From NCBI GenBank assembly GCA_964563435.1, contig CAZLXI010000001.1, positions 62,001 through 126,000 on the forward strand: DNA of 64,000 nucleotides, given 5' to 3'. Source of the stretch: Leadbetterella sp964563435. Lineage in GTDB: Bacteria; Bacteroidota; Bacteroidia; Cytophagales; Spirosomataceae. The notes beneath the pieces were generated by a model that was given only the letters and a program-made list of their open reading frames with translations, was not told where the DNA came from and did not search any database. A program made the position numbers and the translations under genes. Below are positions 34,501 through 42,872 of this stretch, one piece after another (positions within the stretch are counted from its first letter, which is position 1; every line of letters begins with the position of its first letter).

Positions 34501-35403
34501 ATGGGAGTTACAAAGAAACTAATTTACACTTTGCTGGTAGGTCTTGCATTTACTTCGTGTGTATCAAAAAAGAAATTTGCCGGCCTTCAGTCTGAATTAG
34601 CCAGTACCAAAGCTGATCTGGAAAGAAGAGGCGAATTAGTGAATGATTTCAAAAACAAGCTGGTGACCTGTGAGCAGGATCGCGACAGAGCTACTGCCAA
34701 TTCATCGGCGAAAGATAACCAGATCTCAGATCTGAGAGCGCAGATCGAAGACCTGAGAAAGGTTAGAGATACGCACATGGAGCAGGTAGGTGGCCTGACG
34801 GTTCTTAGCCAGTCGGCTAACGAAAACATCAACCGGACGTTAGCCCAGCTGGAGAAAAAAGACAAGTACATCAACCTCCTTCAGTCGGCCAAATCAAAAG
34901 CGGATTCCATGAATCTTGCCCTGGCTGTTAACCTGAAGGCCGCTCTTAAAGACGGTCTTGACGACACCGACGTAGAAGTGAAGGTAGACAAGACGGTAGT
35001 GATGGTGAATCTTTCCGACAAAATGCTGTTTACTTCCGGAAGCTACAAGATTTCTCCGAGAGCACACTCCGTTCTGGAGAAAGTAGCTGCCATCATCAGC
35101 TCACGTCCTGACCTGGAAGTGATGGTAGAAGGTTATACCGACAATGTAAGCATCAATACGGCCTGTATCGAGGATAACTGGGATCTGAGTGTGAAAAGAT
35201 CTACTTCTGTAGTAAGAACGCTTCAGACGCGCTTCGGTGTGGATCCGAACAAGATCATTGCTGCCGGTAGAGGGGAGTACAATACGCTTACTTCCAACAG
35301 CACACCGGAAGGCCGTTCGACCAACCGGAGAACAAGGATCATCCTGATGCCGAAACTGGATCAGTTCTATGATCTGCTTAACCCGGATAATGTAGGTAAG
35401 TAA
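34501..35403 (+). CDS. OmpA-family peptidoglycan-binding lipoprotein
   Basis: A 300-residue envelope lipoprotein (signal ending LAFTSC, Cys20). Residues about 27-130 are a coiled coil rich in Glu, Lys and Gln; a C-terminal OmpA domain (about 165-285) has MLFTSGSYKISPRA, VEGYTDN and GRGEYNTLTSN with STNRRTRI, containing the Asp and Arg that bind diaminopimelate in peptidoglycan. It likely tethers the outer membrane to the cell wall. A promoter and a textbook terminator mark it as a single-gene transcript. Confidence 0.9.
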   Translation: MGVTKKLIYTLLVGLAFTSCVSKKKFAGLQSELASTKADLERRGELVNDFKNKLVTCEQDRDRATANSSAKDNQISDLRAQIEDLRKVRDTHMEQVGGLTVLSQSANENINRTLAQLEKKDKYINLLQSAKSKADSMNLALAVNLKAALKDGLDDTDVEVKVDKTVVMVNLSDKMLFTSGSYKISPRAHSVLEKVAAIISSRPDLEVMVEGYTDNVSINTACIEDNWDLSVKRSTSVVRTLQTRFGVDPNKIIAAGRGEYNTLTSNSTPEGRSTNRRTRIILMPKLDQFYDLLNPDNVGK

Positions 35404-35424
35404 TTAATGAATGCCTTAAAAGAG

Positions 35425-35453
35425 AAAGAGCCGCTTCTGCGGCTCTTTTTTTT
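35425..35453 (+). terminator. Rho-independent terminator of the OmpA-like gene
   Basis: AAAGAGCCGC-TTCT-GCGGCTCTTT, ten perfect pairs, then a run of eight T in all. Starts 22 bases after the stop codon. Confidence 0.92.
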
Positions 35454-35454
35454 G

Positions 35455-35515
35455 CTCACAGATTACACAGATTTGCGCATATAAATGATCTGTGTTTATC
35501 TGTGTGATCCGTGAG
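35455..35515. repeat. Intergenic inverted repeat, 18-base arms
   Basis: CTCACAGATTACACAGAT (35455-35472) pairs with ATCTGTGTGATCCGTGAG (35498-35515) at 16 of 18 positions; the right side also repeats ATCTGTGT twice in tandem. It sits behind a complete terminator and has no coding role, so it is more likely a REP-like element than a terminator. Confidence 0.65.
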
Positions 35516-35527
35516 AAATTAAAATCA

Positions 35528-36118
35528 TTACACTTTTTTAGCAGTGGCCCGGGTGGTGGCAGCTTTTTTAACCGGAGCTGCTTTTTCTACTTTAGTAGCG
35601 ACTTTTTCCGCTTTGGGAGCTACACTTTTTGCCTTTGGAGCTGCTTTCTCCGCCTTAGGAGCTACACTTTTTGCTTTTGGAACTGCCGACTTCTTTTCTG
35701 CTGCCGGAGTGGCTGCCTTCTTAACTACTGTTTTTTTCGGCTCAGCTTTTACCAGTGATTTCTTTAGCGATGCGTAATCCTGGTTGGAATAAAACTCAGA
35801 GATAACGAGGCTATCCTTCCACTTCCGTATGATCACTTCATCCCATTGAAATTTTTCTCCTGAATTCTTGCTGAAAACAAACCGGAAGTTCGAATAAGAT
35901 GTATCTCCATCGATAAAGCTGTCTGCCAGCGTAATTTCTTCCTTATGAGTAAATTCTTTTAAAAATCCTTCCAGTAAGGTTCTCTTTTCCGCTTTCGAAG
36001 CGGTCTTATTTCCTCCTTCATCATACGTAACCACATCTTCGCTGAAATACGTATCAAATGCTTCCAAGATCTTTCCTTCCTTAACCAGCTTATCTAATTT
36101 AGACAGTGTAACTTTCAT
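35528..36118 (-). CDS. NTF2/SnoaL-like protein with Lys/Ala-rich tail
   Basis: A 196-residue protein in two parts. Residues 1-120 resemble a SnoaL/NTF2-like cone fold (KEGKILEAFDTYFSEDVV, ANSFRFVF-like NFRFVFSKN, VISEFYSNQDY). Residues 125-196 are almost only Lys, Ala, Pro, Val and Ser, like histone H1 tails, with a 14-residue tandem unit (APKAKSVAPKAEKV type) built on a 42-base DNA repeat. The tail could bind DNA or acidic polymers; its function is not known. A -7 box lies 32 bases upstream. It is divergent from trxA. Confidence 0.75.
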   Translation of the reverse strand: MKVTLSKLDKLVKEGKILEAFDTYFSEDVVTYDEGGNKTASKAEKRTLLEGFLKEFTHKEEITLADSFIDGDTSYSNFRFVFSKNSGEKFQWDEVIIRKWKDSLVISEFYSNQDYASLKKSLVKAEPKKTVVKKAATPAAEKKSAVPKAKSVAPKAEKAAPKAKSVAPKAEKVATKVEKAAPVKKAATTRATAKKV

Positions 36119-36149
36119 GTTTATTAATTTATTGATTTGAAAATTTTCG

Positions 36150-36157
36150 CAAAAATA
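36150..36157 (-). promoter_or_regulatory. -7 box for the Lys/Ala-tailed gene
   Basis: Perfect TATTTTTG on the minus strand with a leader of about 26 bases. No -33 TTG at standard spacing. Confidence 0.45.
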
Positions 36158-36272
36158 GTGTATAATATTTTAATTATCCACATAAACTCCTAAAAATCTG
36201 CTTATTACGAATAAAGGAACTAAAACATTCCTTTTGTTTGTTCTAATTTCAGTAAAATAAATAATCGGAAAA

Positions 36273-36596
36273 ATGGCGAAAAACGCAATAGAAATTACAG
36301 ACAATAACTTTCAGGATGTAATAAATTCTGACAAGCCTGTTTTAGTAGACTTTTGGGCTGAATGGTGCGGCCCCTGTAAAATGATAGGTCCTGTAGTAGA
36401 AGAAATAGCCGGAGAGTACAGCGAAAAGGCGGTGGTTGGCAAAATGGATGTGGACGCCAACAGCGCGATTCCTGCCCAGTTCGGAATACGTTCCATTCCT
36501 ACACTAATGATCTTCAAAGGCGGTGAGCTGGTGGATAAAATCGTAGGCGCCGTACCTAAGCATGTGTTGGTTCAAAAGCTGGATGCAGCTATATAA
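36273..36596 (+). CDS. trxA: Thioredoxin
   Basis: A 107-residue cytoplasmic thioredoxin with the active site WCGPC (Cys32 and Cys35) and the cis-Pro stretch IRSIPTLMIFKGG. No signal peptide. Length and motifs are canonical. The A/T-rich region upstream (36119-36272) is shared with the divergent gene; I see no perfect -7 box for trxA. A perfect hairpin terminator follows and faces the aminotransferase operon end. Confidence 0.95.
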   Translation: MAKNAIEITDNNFQDVINSDKPVLVDFWAEWCGPCKMIGPVVEEIAGEYSEKAVVGKMDVDANSAIPAQFGIRSIPTLMIFKGGELVDKIVGAVPKHVLVQKLDAAI

Positions 36597-36641
36597 AGTT
36601 AAGCCAGGTCAGGGACCGCTCCTGTAAATAAAAAAATCCGT

Positions 36642-36670
36642 AAGGCCCGGCCTAAAAGCCGGGCCTTTTT
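36642..36670. terminator. Terminator between trxA and the convergent amidoligase operon
   Basis: AAGGCCCGGC-CTAAAA-GCCGGGCCTT, ten perfect pairs. Followed by TTT on the plus strand; on the minus side a T run (from aaaaaaa at 36629-36636) lies five bases beyond the stem, so it could serve both genes. The aminotransferase stop codon overlaps the right edge. Confidence 0.85.
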
Positions 36671-37862
36671 ATATCTTGGCCCCGGAGAGAATAATTTCCC
36701 CCAGTTCATCGATCTCTGCATCGCTGATATTTAACGGCGGGGTGATCCGCATGGCATTATCACAATACAAAAACCAGTCGGTGATCACCCCCAAACGAAT
36801 ATACCGGTCAATATAGGTTTTCAATACCCCAAAATCCGCAAATTCGGCCGACAGCATCAATCCTTCTCCCCGAACTTCCTTCACCTCCGGGTGTTTTTCA
36901 AAGATTTGCCGGATCCGCTCCCCTTTTCTTTTTACTTCGCTCAGGTCGATCTCCTCCAGGAGTACCTCGACGCTGGCGAGGCCTGAAGCACAGGAAACCG
37001 GGTTACCCCCGTAGGTAGTGATATGTCCTAAAACAGGGTTTTTCCTTAACACACTCATGATTTCCAGGGGCGCCATAAATGCACCAAGCGGTAGTCCTCC
37101 GCCCAGGGCTTTCGCCGACAACAGAATATCCGGTGCAAAACCGAACTTCTCCAGGGCCCAGGTATAACCGGTGCGCCCGAGCCCGGTCTGGATCTCATCA
37201 AAGATGAGCAATGTGCCTGTTTCACGACACTTTTGAGCCAGAGCCGTCATAAAGGCCGGTTCCGTGATCCTTACCCCGGCCTCAGCACCGACGGGTTCGA
37301 TGATCACCGCCGCAGTTTTATCACTTATCGTCCGGATAGCGGCCGGATCATTCCTTTCTATCTTAGTGATATCCGGTAAAAGAGGTCTGAAATTTCGCTT
37401 GAAATGCTCTTCCCCCAATGACAGTGCACCCTGGGTGGAACCGTGATAAGAATTCCGGCAGGCGATGATCTCACTTCTCCCGGTGTATCGCTTGGCCAGC
37501 TTCATAGCCCCTTCCACTGCCTCAGCGCCAGAATTGGTAAAAAAAACATTGTCTATAAGCTGAGCGCGGTGGGTGGGAATGAACGTTTTAACCAAAGCAG
37601 CCGCCAGCTGTACCTGCGGCGACTGGATAAATTCGCCATATACCATCTGATGCATATAACGATCTGTCTGGTCCTTAATAGCCTGCACTACACGGGGATG
37701 ACGATGCCCTACATTACTGACAGAAATTCCGGAGATAAGGTCCAGGTACTTTTTACCTTCCCCGTCAAATAAAAAGCTTCCTTGTGCTGAAGTAAATTCC
37801 AGGGCCAGGGGAAATTCTGAAGTCTGGGCGAGGTTATTTAAAAACAGTTGCCTTAGGTTCAT
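36669..37862 (-). CDS. Class III aminotransferase (acetylornithine/ornithine type)
   Basis: PLP aminotransferase of 397 residues. The Lys that binds PLP is Lys251 in LLSAKALGGGLPLG; other signatures are FFTNSGAEAVEGAMKLA, YHGSTQGALSLG and IFDEIQTGLGRTG. It is in the broad group of acetylornithine, ornithine and gamma-aminobutyrate aminotransferases, but it stands at the end of an operon with amidoligases, so its likely substrate is an intermediate or building block of that pathway rather than arginine biosynthesis. Its ATG overlaps the preceding stop by one base (TAATG). Confidence 0.88.
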   Translation of the reverse strand: MNLRQLFLNNLAQTSEFPLALEFTSAQGSFLFDGEGKKYLDLISGISVSNVGHRHPRVVQAIKDQTDRYMHQMVYGEFIQSPQVQLAAALVKTFIPTHRAQLIDNVFFTNSGAEAVEGAMKLAKRYTGRSEIIACRNSYHGSTQGALSLGEEHFKRNFRPLLPDITKIERNDPAAIRTISDKTAAVIIEPVGAEAGVRITEPAFMTALAQKCRETGTLLIFDEIQTGLGRTGYTWALEKFGFAPDILLSAKALGGGLPLGAFMAPLEIMSVLRKNPVLGHITTYGGNPVSCASGLASVEVLLEEIDLSEVKRKGERIRQIFEKHPEVKEVRGEGLMLSAEFADFGVLKTYIDRYIRLGVITDWFLYCDNAMRITPPLNISDAEIDELGEIILSGAKI

Positions 37863-39061
37863 TAATTGGTCTCGTAGAATCCTATACTTCCTCCTACCCA
37901 GTCAAAATCTTTATTAAAATCCACTCCGATCATCTTTCCGCGACTCAGCCGGGCCAGGTTGGTCATGAGCTTTGGTCGGTCGGCTCCGTCAGGCCAGATG
38001 GCCAGCAGGCGGATCTCACACTTGATCTTCTCCCCGTTAATATCCTCAATACAAGGCTCATAGGCGATCTTACGCTGCAAAAGATAGTTTTCCGGATCCT
38101 GTATCGTGGCGATGTCGTCCGGTGTTACGTCAATGATCACTCCCGCTCCGGCAAAGCTGAAAAGCGGCTTCAACACGTAATTTTCCAGATCAGACGGTAA
38201 GTCTTTAAAATCAGACAGGTATCTGCTCTCCGGAATATACTTCGATTGAAACAAAGGCAGGCTGAACTTCGATACCCGGTAAAACCAGTTGGGATGAGAG
38301 ACCCACTGCACGTCAGAGGCCTTATTAAAATCCACTTCCAGCTTCAGATCCGGGAAATTCCGTTCCAGGTCATCCATGATAAGACGGTTATAGATCCTTT
38401 CAATGGTGATCTTTTTTCCTCCTTCTTCATAGTAAAGCCCGGTGCCTGAGTTCCGGATCCGGGTCACACACACCGGTTCTATGCCCCACAGTTTCCGGGT
38501 GAGGGCAAAGTCCAGCCGGGTCTTCTGCTTTTCCGGATAGATCTCCAGCAGAATGGTATTTTCCGGTTGAGAGTTACCCAGCAGGAACTTTTTCATCTCC
38601 TGGGTGTAGCTCATGGTATTCAGCCGGTTAAAGAACTCGGAGTAGCCCCGGTCCACGTCAAAAAATTTCCTGAATTTCCCGGCCAGGTAGCTCTGATACC
38701 CGAAAAGCGAAGGGAAGCCCTGCAATTCGATCAGCTGAGGTTCGTATTCACCGTTCCCGCCCCGGGTAATGGCAAAGTCTATAGCCAGACAGCCCGGCAC
38801 CGGGTTCTCATGGTCCACCCACAGGTGTTCGGGAATGGCCCGGCGGGTCCTGGAAATAAAATCAGGCTTCCGGATCTGGTCCACAATATCGTTAAAAGCT
38901 GTCAGTACCTTTACCTTCAAATCCCGATCCACGAAAACCGGTGACTCAGCCACCCGGAAATCCAGCATATCCGGAAACTCGGTCCTGATTTCGCTGAGCA
39001 TCCGGTTGTATTTCTCATTGGAAAACGAAGAATTAAAACGCTGTCTTATTTCTCTGACCAT
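37862..39061 (-). CDS. ATP-grasp-like protein of unknown substrate
   Basis: A 399-residue protein not matching any named enzyme I know. The C-terminal half has an ATP-grasp look: the phosphate-loop-like YVLKPLFSFAGAGV, NYLLQRKIAYEPC lid strand, KCEIRLLAIW with the acidic metal-site residue, and the N-x-x-R in TNLARLSRG. The N-terminal part contains IELQGFPSLFGYQSYL, conserved-looking. It overlaps the GATase gene by 16 bases and the aminotransferase by one. As an ATP-grasp protein it would form an amide or peptide bond with ATP, probably a second ligation step in the pathway. Confidence 0.65.
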   Translation of the reverse strand: MVREIRQRFNSSFSNEKYNRMLSEIRTEFPDMLDFRVAESPVFVDRDLKVKVLTAFNDIVDQIRKPDFISRTRRAIPEHLWVDHENPVPGCLAIDFAITRGGNGEYEPQLIELQGFPSLFGYQSYLAGKFRKFFDVDRGYSEFFNRLNTMSYTQEMKKFLLGNSQPENTILLEIYPEKQKTRLDFALTRKLWGIEPVCVTRIRNSGTGLYYEEGGKKITIERIYNRLIMDDLERNFPDLKLEVDFNKASDVQWVSHPNWFYRVSKFSLPLFQSKYIPESRYLSDFKDLPSDLENYVLKPLFSFAGAGVIIDVTPDDIATIQDPENYLLQRKIAYEPCIEDINGEKIKCEIRLLAIWPDGADRPKLMTNLARLSRGKMIGVDFNKDFDWVGGSIGFYETN

Positions 39062-39876
39062 AGGGGCTCCAGCTTATGTTGAAATGCGATTTCCAGGAAG
39101 GTGGGAATGATGACAGACTCGGTCAGCATGATCTTGTCCGGATCTTCGAGAGATTCCAGCATATTCTGCAGCTTCTCTTCCCCAAAATTCTCAATAACGG
39201 CCTTCTTCTTCTCTTCTTTCTGAAAATGGCGGTACATCCCCTCCGCATCTGCTTCCGGGTGGAACTGCGTTCCGAAGATCTCATCGGTAAAACGGATCGC
39301 CATCACGGCCCGCTCCAGGTCTATATGCGGCCTTTCTTTTTCCAGGCAGAGAATTCTGGCTCCCAACGCCTCCAAGCGGTCATTATCGGGTTGAATCACC
39401 TGAAAATCACGGGAATCTACCGCCCAAAACGGGTTTTCAAGTCCCCTGAAAACGGGCTCCTCCTCTCCTTCCACCACATGTATGGGCATAACACCGAAAG
39501 AGGTAGATTTTCTGCGGGTGATCTGTGCCACCTGAAAGTATTGCACTGCCAGCTGAAAAGAATGACAAATGGCAAAAAAGAAAATCTTTTCCGGATGCAA
39601 CCGGTTATGTTCCCGGACATCGTCCAGCAGCCTGAAATAATCGTTTTCCCATACTGTACCCTCCAGCAGGGGGCTTCCCGGACCACCGGAAGAAATATAC
39701 ACATCAAACTCATCATAGGCCGGCAGCCTGTCGCCCTGTCTCACATCAAATACCTCGTAGTCTGTTTCAAGCTCTTTCCGCATGAAAAACTCTTCGATCA
39801 GGTATTTGATACAACGCATACCTTCATTAGGCGCTCCATTATTCAAATCCAGAACACCTATTCTAAAATTGCCCAT
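39046..39876 (-). CDS. Class I (GAT1) glutamine amidotransferase-like protein
   Basis: A 276-residue protein with the GATase I triad: nucleophile Cys in FFAICHSFQLAVQYF (nucleophile elbow) and the His-Glu pair in GTQFHPEADAEG. An oxyanion-loop-like SSGGPGSP precedes. It could supply ammonia from glutamine to a ligase, or hydrolyse a gamma-glutamyl bond, since GAT1-type proteins do both. The C-terminal 60 residues are helical and basic-acidic, beyond a minimal GATase domain. It lies between two amidoligases in a tight operon. Confidence 0.82.
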   Translation of the reverse strand: MGNFRIGVLDLNNGAPNEGMRCIKYLIEEFFMRKELETDYEVFDVRQGDRLPAYDEFDVYISSGGPGSPLLEGTVWENDYFRLLDDVREHNRLHPEKIFFFAICHSFQLAVQYFQVAQITRRKSTSFGVMPIHVVEGEEEPVFRGLENPFWAVDSRDFQVIQPDNDRLEALGARILCLEKERPHIDLERAVMAIRFTDEIFGTQFHPEADAEGMYRHFQKEEKKKAVIENFGEEKLQNMLESLEDPDKIMLTESVIIPTFLEIAFQHKLEPLWSEK

Positions 39877-39922
39877 TATCTTCGCTACATTGGTCCGTAC
39901 TGCAAATTTCGTAAAAATTTAC

Positions 39923-41020
39923 TTAAAGTCCGAACTTTGTTTCTTCTATCATATAGTCAACCACGGCATTGAAGCTACCTGTTTCTTCGTAAACTTTCAA
40001 CTGCCTGTCGGCCCCAGTACCGTTCTTCATAATGGTGCTGATGTAGCTGATCTCTTCCGTAGATCCCAGCTGCACACCGGTATCCCAGATAAATTCCAGC
40101 AGCTCATCCACCAGCTGCGAATAAGGCACTTCACCCTCTATCCCGAAGTCAATAAGCTTGGAATTAATACCGTACCTGCCGGCCCGCCATTTGTTTTCGT
40201 TGATCAGGTACTTGGGATAGGTACGGTAGCTGAGATTCTTTTCCTTCAGGGAATAGAGCTTGGCTACCAGGGCCTGCATGATGGAGGCGAGACAGATGGT
40301 TTCATCCACGCGCATGGGCACGTCACAGATCCGGAATTCAATAGTAGGATAGAACGGATGAAGCCGAAGATCCCACCAGATCTTCTTCCCGTTATCGATA
40401 CAGCCGGTCTTGATGAGCAGCTTCACGTAATCGTCATATTCCGATGCACTTTCAAAATGCTCCGGGATGCCTGTCCGCGGAAACTTATCAAATACCTTGG
40501 CCCGGTAAGAATGAAAACCGGTATTCCTGCCGCACCAGAAAGGTGAATTTACTGACAGGGCGAAAATATGAGGAAGAAAATAGCGAAGCTGATTCATGAT
40601 CCGGATCGCGTCATTCCTGTCGTCTATACCTACATGCACATGCAGACCGAAGATAAGATTACCCCGGGCCACATCCCGCATCTCATCGATCAGCTTGTTG
40701 TAACGGTCATCTTCGGTGATCAGCTGATGCTGCCAGTCAGAAAAGGGGTGGGTTCCGCCCGCTGCCACCTTCAGGCCCTGGTTTTCGGCCAGCTCCAGGA
40801 GCTTCTGTCGTAAAAAGGTTACTTCCTGCCGGGCCTCCTGGATATTCGCACAGATATCGGTGCCCATTTCCACTACGGCCTGATGCATTTCCTGCTTTAT
40901 TCTTTCCTGAAGGATGGTCTTACCCCCTTCTACTATTTTAGACATGTGGCTTTTCAGCTCTCTTGTCTCGGGGTCGATGGTCTGAAACTCTTCCTCGATC
41001 CCCAGCGTAAACAGTCCCAT
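39923..41020 (-). CDS. GCS2-type carboxylate-amine ligase (YbdK-like)
   Basis: A 365-residue member of the glutamate-cysteine ligase 2 family. The start GIEEEFQTIDPETREL, the EMHQAVVEMGTDICANI segment, the GGTHPFSDW and GLHVHVGI loops and the FRICDVPMRVDE stretch all match. Such enzymes couple a carboxylate, often glutamate, to an amine at the cost of ATP. YbdK itself has weak glutamate-cysteine ligase activity; the true substrate here is unknown. It ends 46 bases before the GATase and starts two bases after the ATP-grasp gene. Confidence 0.87.
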   Translation of the reverse strand: MGLFTLGIEEEFQTIDPETRELKSHMSKIVEGGKTILQERIKQEMHQAVVEMGTDICANIQEARQEVTFLRQKLLELAENQGLKVAAGGTHPFSDWQHQLITEDDRYNKLIDEMRDVARGNLIFGLHVHVGIDDRNDAIRIMNQLRYFLPHIFALSVNSPFWCGRNTGFHSYRAKVFDKFPRTGIPEHFESASEYDDYVKLLIKTGCIDNGKKIWWDLRLHPFYPTIEFRICDVPMRVDETICLASIMQALVAKLYSLKEKNLSYRTYPKYLINENKWRAGRYGINSKLIDFGIEGEVPYSQLVDELLEFIWDTGVQLGSTEEISYISTIMKNGTGADRQLKVYEETGSFNAVVDYMIEETKFGL

Positions 41021-41022
41021 CG

Positions 41023-42048
41023 CTATTTGCTTTTTTTCGTTGCTACTTTTTTAGGTTTCTCCTCTTTGGGAGCAGCGGCAGCTTTGGGAGCCGGAGAGGC
41101 AGATGCCTGTGAAACATAAGTACCCCAGGTGCAGTTATTCTGCCCGGGCTTATGGGCTTTGGCTTTCTCGATCGCAAAAGTAGCCGCGTTTTCCACTACC
41201 CATTCAAAGTTGGCCTGTCCCACAGAATTGATGTCTGCATCAGGCGCAGGGTTACAGAAGTCTATAGCGTAAGGAATACCGTCGCGAACGGCAAATTCCA
41301 CGGTATTAAAGTCATACCCTAAGGCCTTATTCAGCTTCAATACGTAGTCGGTAATGGTAGCCATCAGCTTTTTATGGGCCTCACCCTGGGTTTTGGGCTG
41401 AGTGGCATAGCGCAGATGATGTGGGTTGCGGGGTTCATAAGGCATGATGTGTACGTATTTCCCACCGATACAATAACATCTGTAGTAATCCGTAAAAACG
41501 ATCTCTTCCTGAAGAAGCATCACCAACTGGCCGGTTTCACCGTGCTTGGCCCAAAGGTCATCCGGGCTCTCCACTTTGTACACGCTCTTCCAGCCACCGC
41601 CCGCATGCGGTTTCATATAGGCGGGAAATCCTACCCGATCCAGCATATACTGCCAGTCCATAGGCATGGCCAGGTTTCTGAACGACTGATCGGAAGTATC
41701 GTCGGGGCGCTCCTTGGAAGGTAGCAAAAGGGTGTTGGGAACCGGGATCCCCAGCTTCACGGCCAGACAGTTGTTAAAAAATTTCTCATCAGCGCTCCAC
41801 CAGAACGGGTTGTTTACCACGGCAGCACCGTTGAGCGCAGCATTTTTCAGATATGCCCTGTAAAAAGGCACATCCTGTGATATGCGGTCGAAGATGACAG
41901 CATAATCTGTAGGAACACCTTGTTCTACCTTGTCGATCAATACGGGTTCTGCTACTACATCTTTTTTACCCGTTTTCTCATTTACTTTGTCAATAAATGC
42001 CCATGGAAAGGTGTTTTCCATACCGAACAATATCCCTACTTTTTTCAT
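41023..42048 (-). CDS. ATP-grasp domain ligase
   Basis: A 341-residue ATP-grasp protein. ATP-binding: AYMKPHAGGGWKSV (Lys and Gly-rich loop) and the LLQEEIVF hinge strand; the metal site is in YAIDFCNPAPDAD (Asp and Asn). The N-terminal pre-ATP-grasp domain includes FDRISQDVPFYRAYLK and an NNPFWWSADEKFF segment. The C-terminal 25 residues are a Pro/Ala/Lys-rich tail (PKAAAAPKEEKPKK) similar to that on the NTF2-like protein at 35.5 kb. Likely forms an acyl-phosphate and then an amide or peptide bond; partner substrates not known. Confidence 0.83.
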   Translation of the reverse strand: MKKVGILFGMENTFPWAFIDKVNEKTGKKDVVAEPVLIDKVEQGVPTDYAVIFDRISQDVPFYRAYLKNAALNGAAVVNNPFWWSADEKFFNNCLAVKLGIPVPNTLLLPSKERPDDTSDQSFRNLAMPMDWQYMLDRVGFPAYMKPHAGGGWKSVYKVESPDDLWAKHGETGQLVMLLQEEIVFTDYYRCYCIGGKYVHIMPYEPRNPHHLRYATQPKTQGEAHKKLMATITDYVLKLNKALGYDFNTVEFAVRDGIPYAIDFCNPAPDADINSVGQANFEWVVENAATFAIEKAKAHKPGQNNCTWGTYVSQASASPAPKAAAAPKEEKPKKVATKKSK

Positions 42049-42081
42049 ACGTTTATGTTGTTAAAATATTGATTTATACGT

Positions 42082-42792
42082 TTACTTTAAAACCGCCCCC
42101 AGATATTCGGGGAAAGCCATATTCCATAACGGCCAGTCGTGCTTGGCCCATTTCTTTTCGTCGTACCAGTGGTTGATCCCCTTATGTTTTAAGATCTCGG
42201 AGAACCGCAGTGTCTCATTACGGCAAATATCCCAGTCGGAAGTGCCCAGCACGACCTTCATGTGATTATACCGCCAGGATTCCGCATTCGGCATGAACTC
42301 TACCGGGTTGTTAAAATACACGTTATTATCATGGTAGCCCCGCATAAAACTGCTGATATCATAGGAACCACTCATACCGATCACAAAAGAAGCAATATCC
42401 GGATTTTTAAATCCGAAATTCACAGCATGGTAAGCTCCGAAGCTGCACCCGGCCAGGCCGATCCTGTGCACGTGATTTTCCTCCTGGATCTTAGGCACCA
42501 GTTCACTGATCAGAAAACGGGTATAAAGCTCATAATTATAGGCCCGGTCATGCGGAGAAATGTTCTTCCCATAGAAACTTTCAAAGTCGACGGTCTCTAT
42601 GTTGTAGGTCTTGATCTTCCCGGCGTCTATCCACTGTTTTGCGCTGTGGATCAGCCCCATGTCTTTGTTCTGGCTTACCGATCCCATTGAAGTAGGAAAC
42701 ATCAAAACCGGATATCCCCAATGCCCTATGATCTGGAGGCTAAGATTTTTGCCCAGAATATGAGAATAAAAATTGATGTTTCGTTCTTGCAT
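42082..42792 (-). CDS. Esterase/alpha-beta hydrolase, first gene of the amidoligase operon
   Basis: A 236-residue alpha/beta hydrolase of the putative-esterase (EsteraseD/Fes) type. The nucleophile elbow is GLAGCSFGAYHAVNFG (G-x-S-x-G with Ser), then an Asp in GTSDWD and a terminal His in WAKHDWPLW. No signal peptide, so cytoplasmic. It begins the operon with the ligases 33 bases downstream and is divergent from a second esterase. It may trim, release or hydrolyse the ligated product. The 80-base divergent gap has no perfect -7 box on either strand. Confidence 0.82.
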   Translation of the reverse strand: MQERNINFYSHILGKNLSLQIIGHWGYPVLMFPTSMGSVSQNKDMGLIHSAKQWIDAGKIKTYNIETVDFESFYGKNISPHDRAYNYELYTRFLISELVPKIQEENHVHRIGLAGCSFGAYHAVNFGFKNPDIASFVIGMSGSYDISSFMRGYHDNNVYFNNPVEFMPNAESWRYNHMKVVLGTSDWDICRNETLRFSEILKHKGINHWYDEKKWAKHDWPLWNMAFPEYLGAVLK

Positions 42793-42872
42793 AGTTATTA
42801 CTTTTGTGTTTTAAATGGGTAAATTATATTACTCAGTGCAATAAACAAAATATTATTTTAAACAAATAAACT

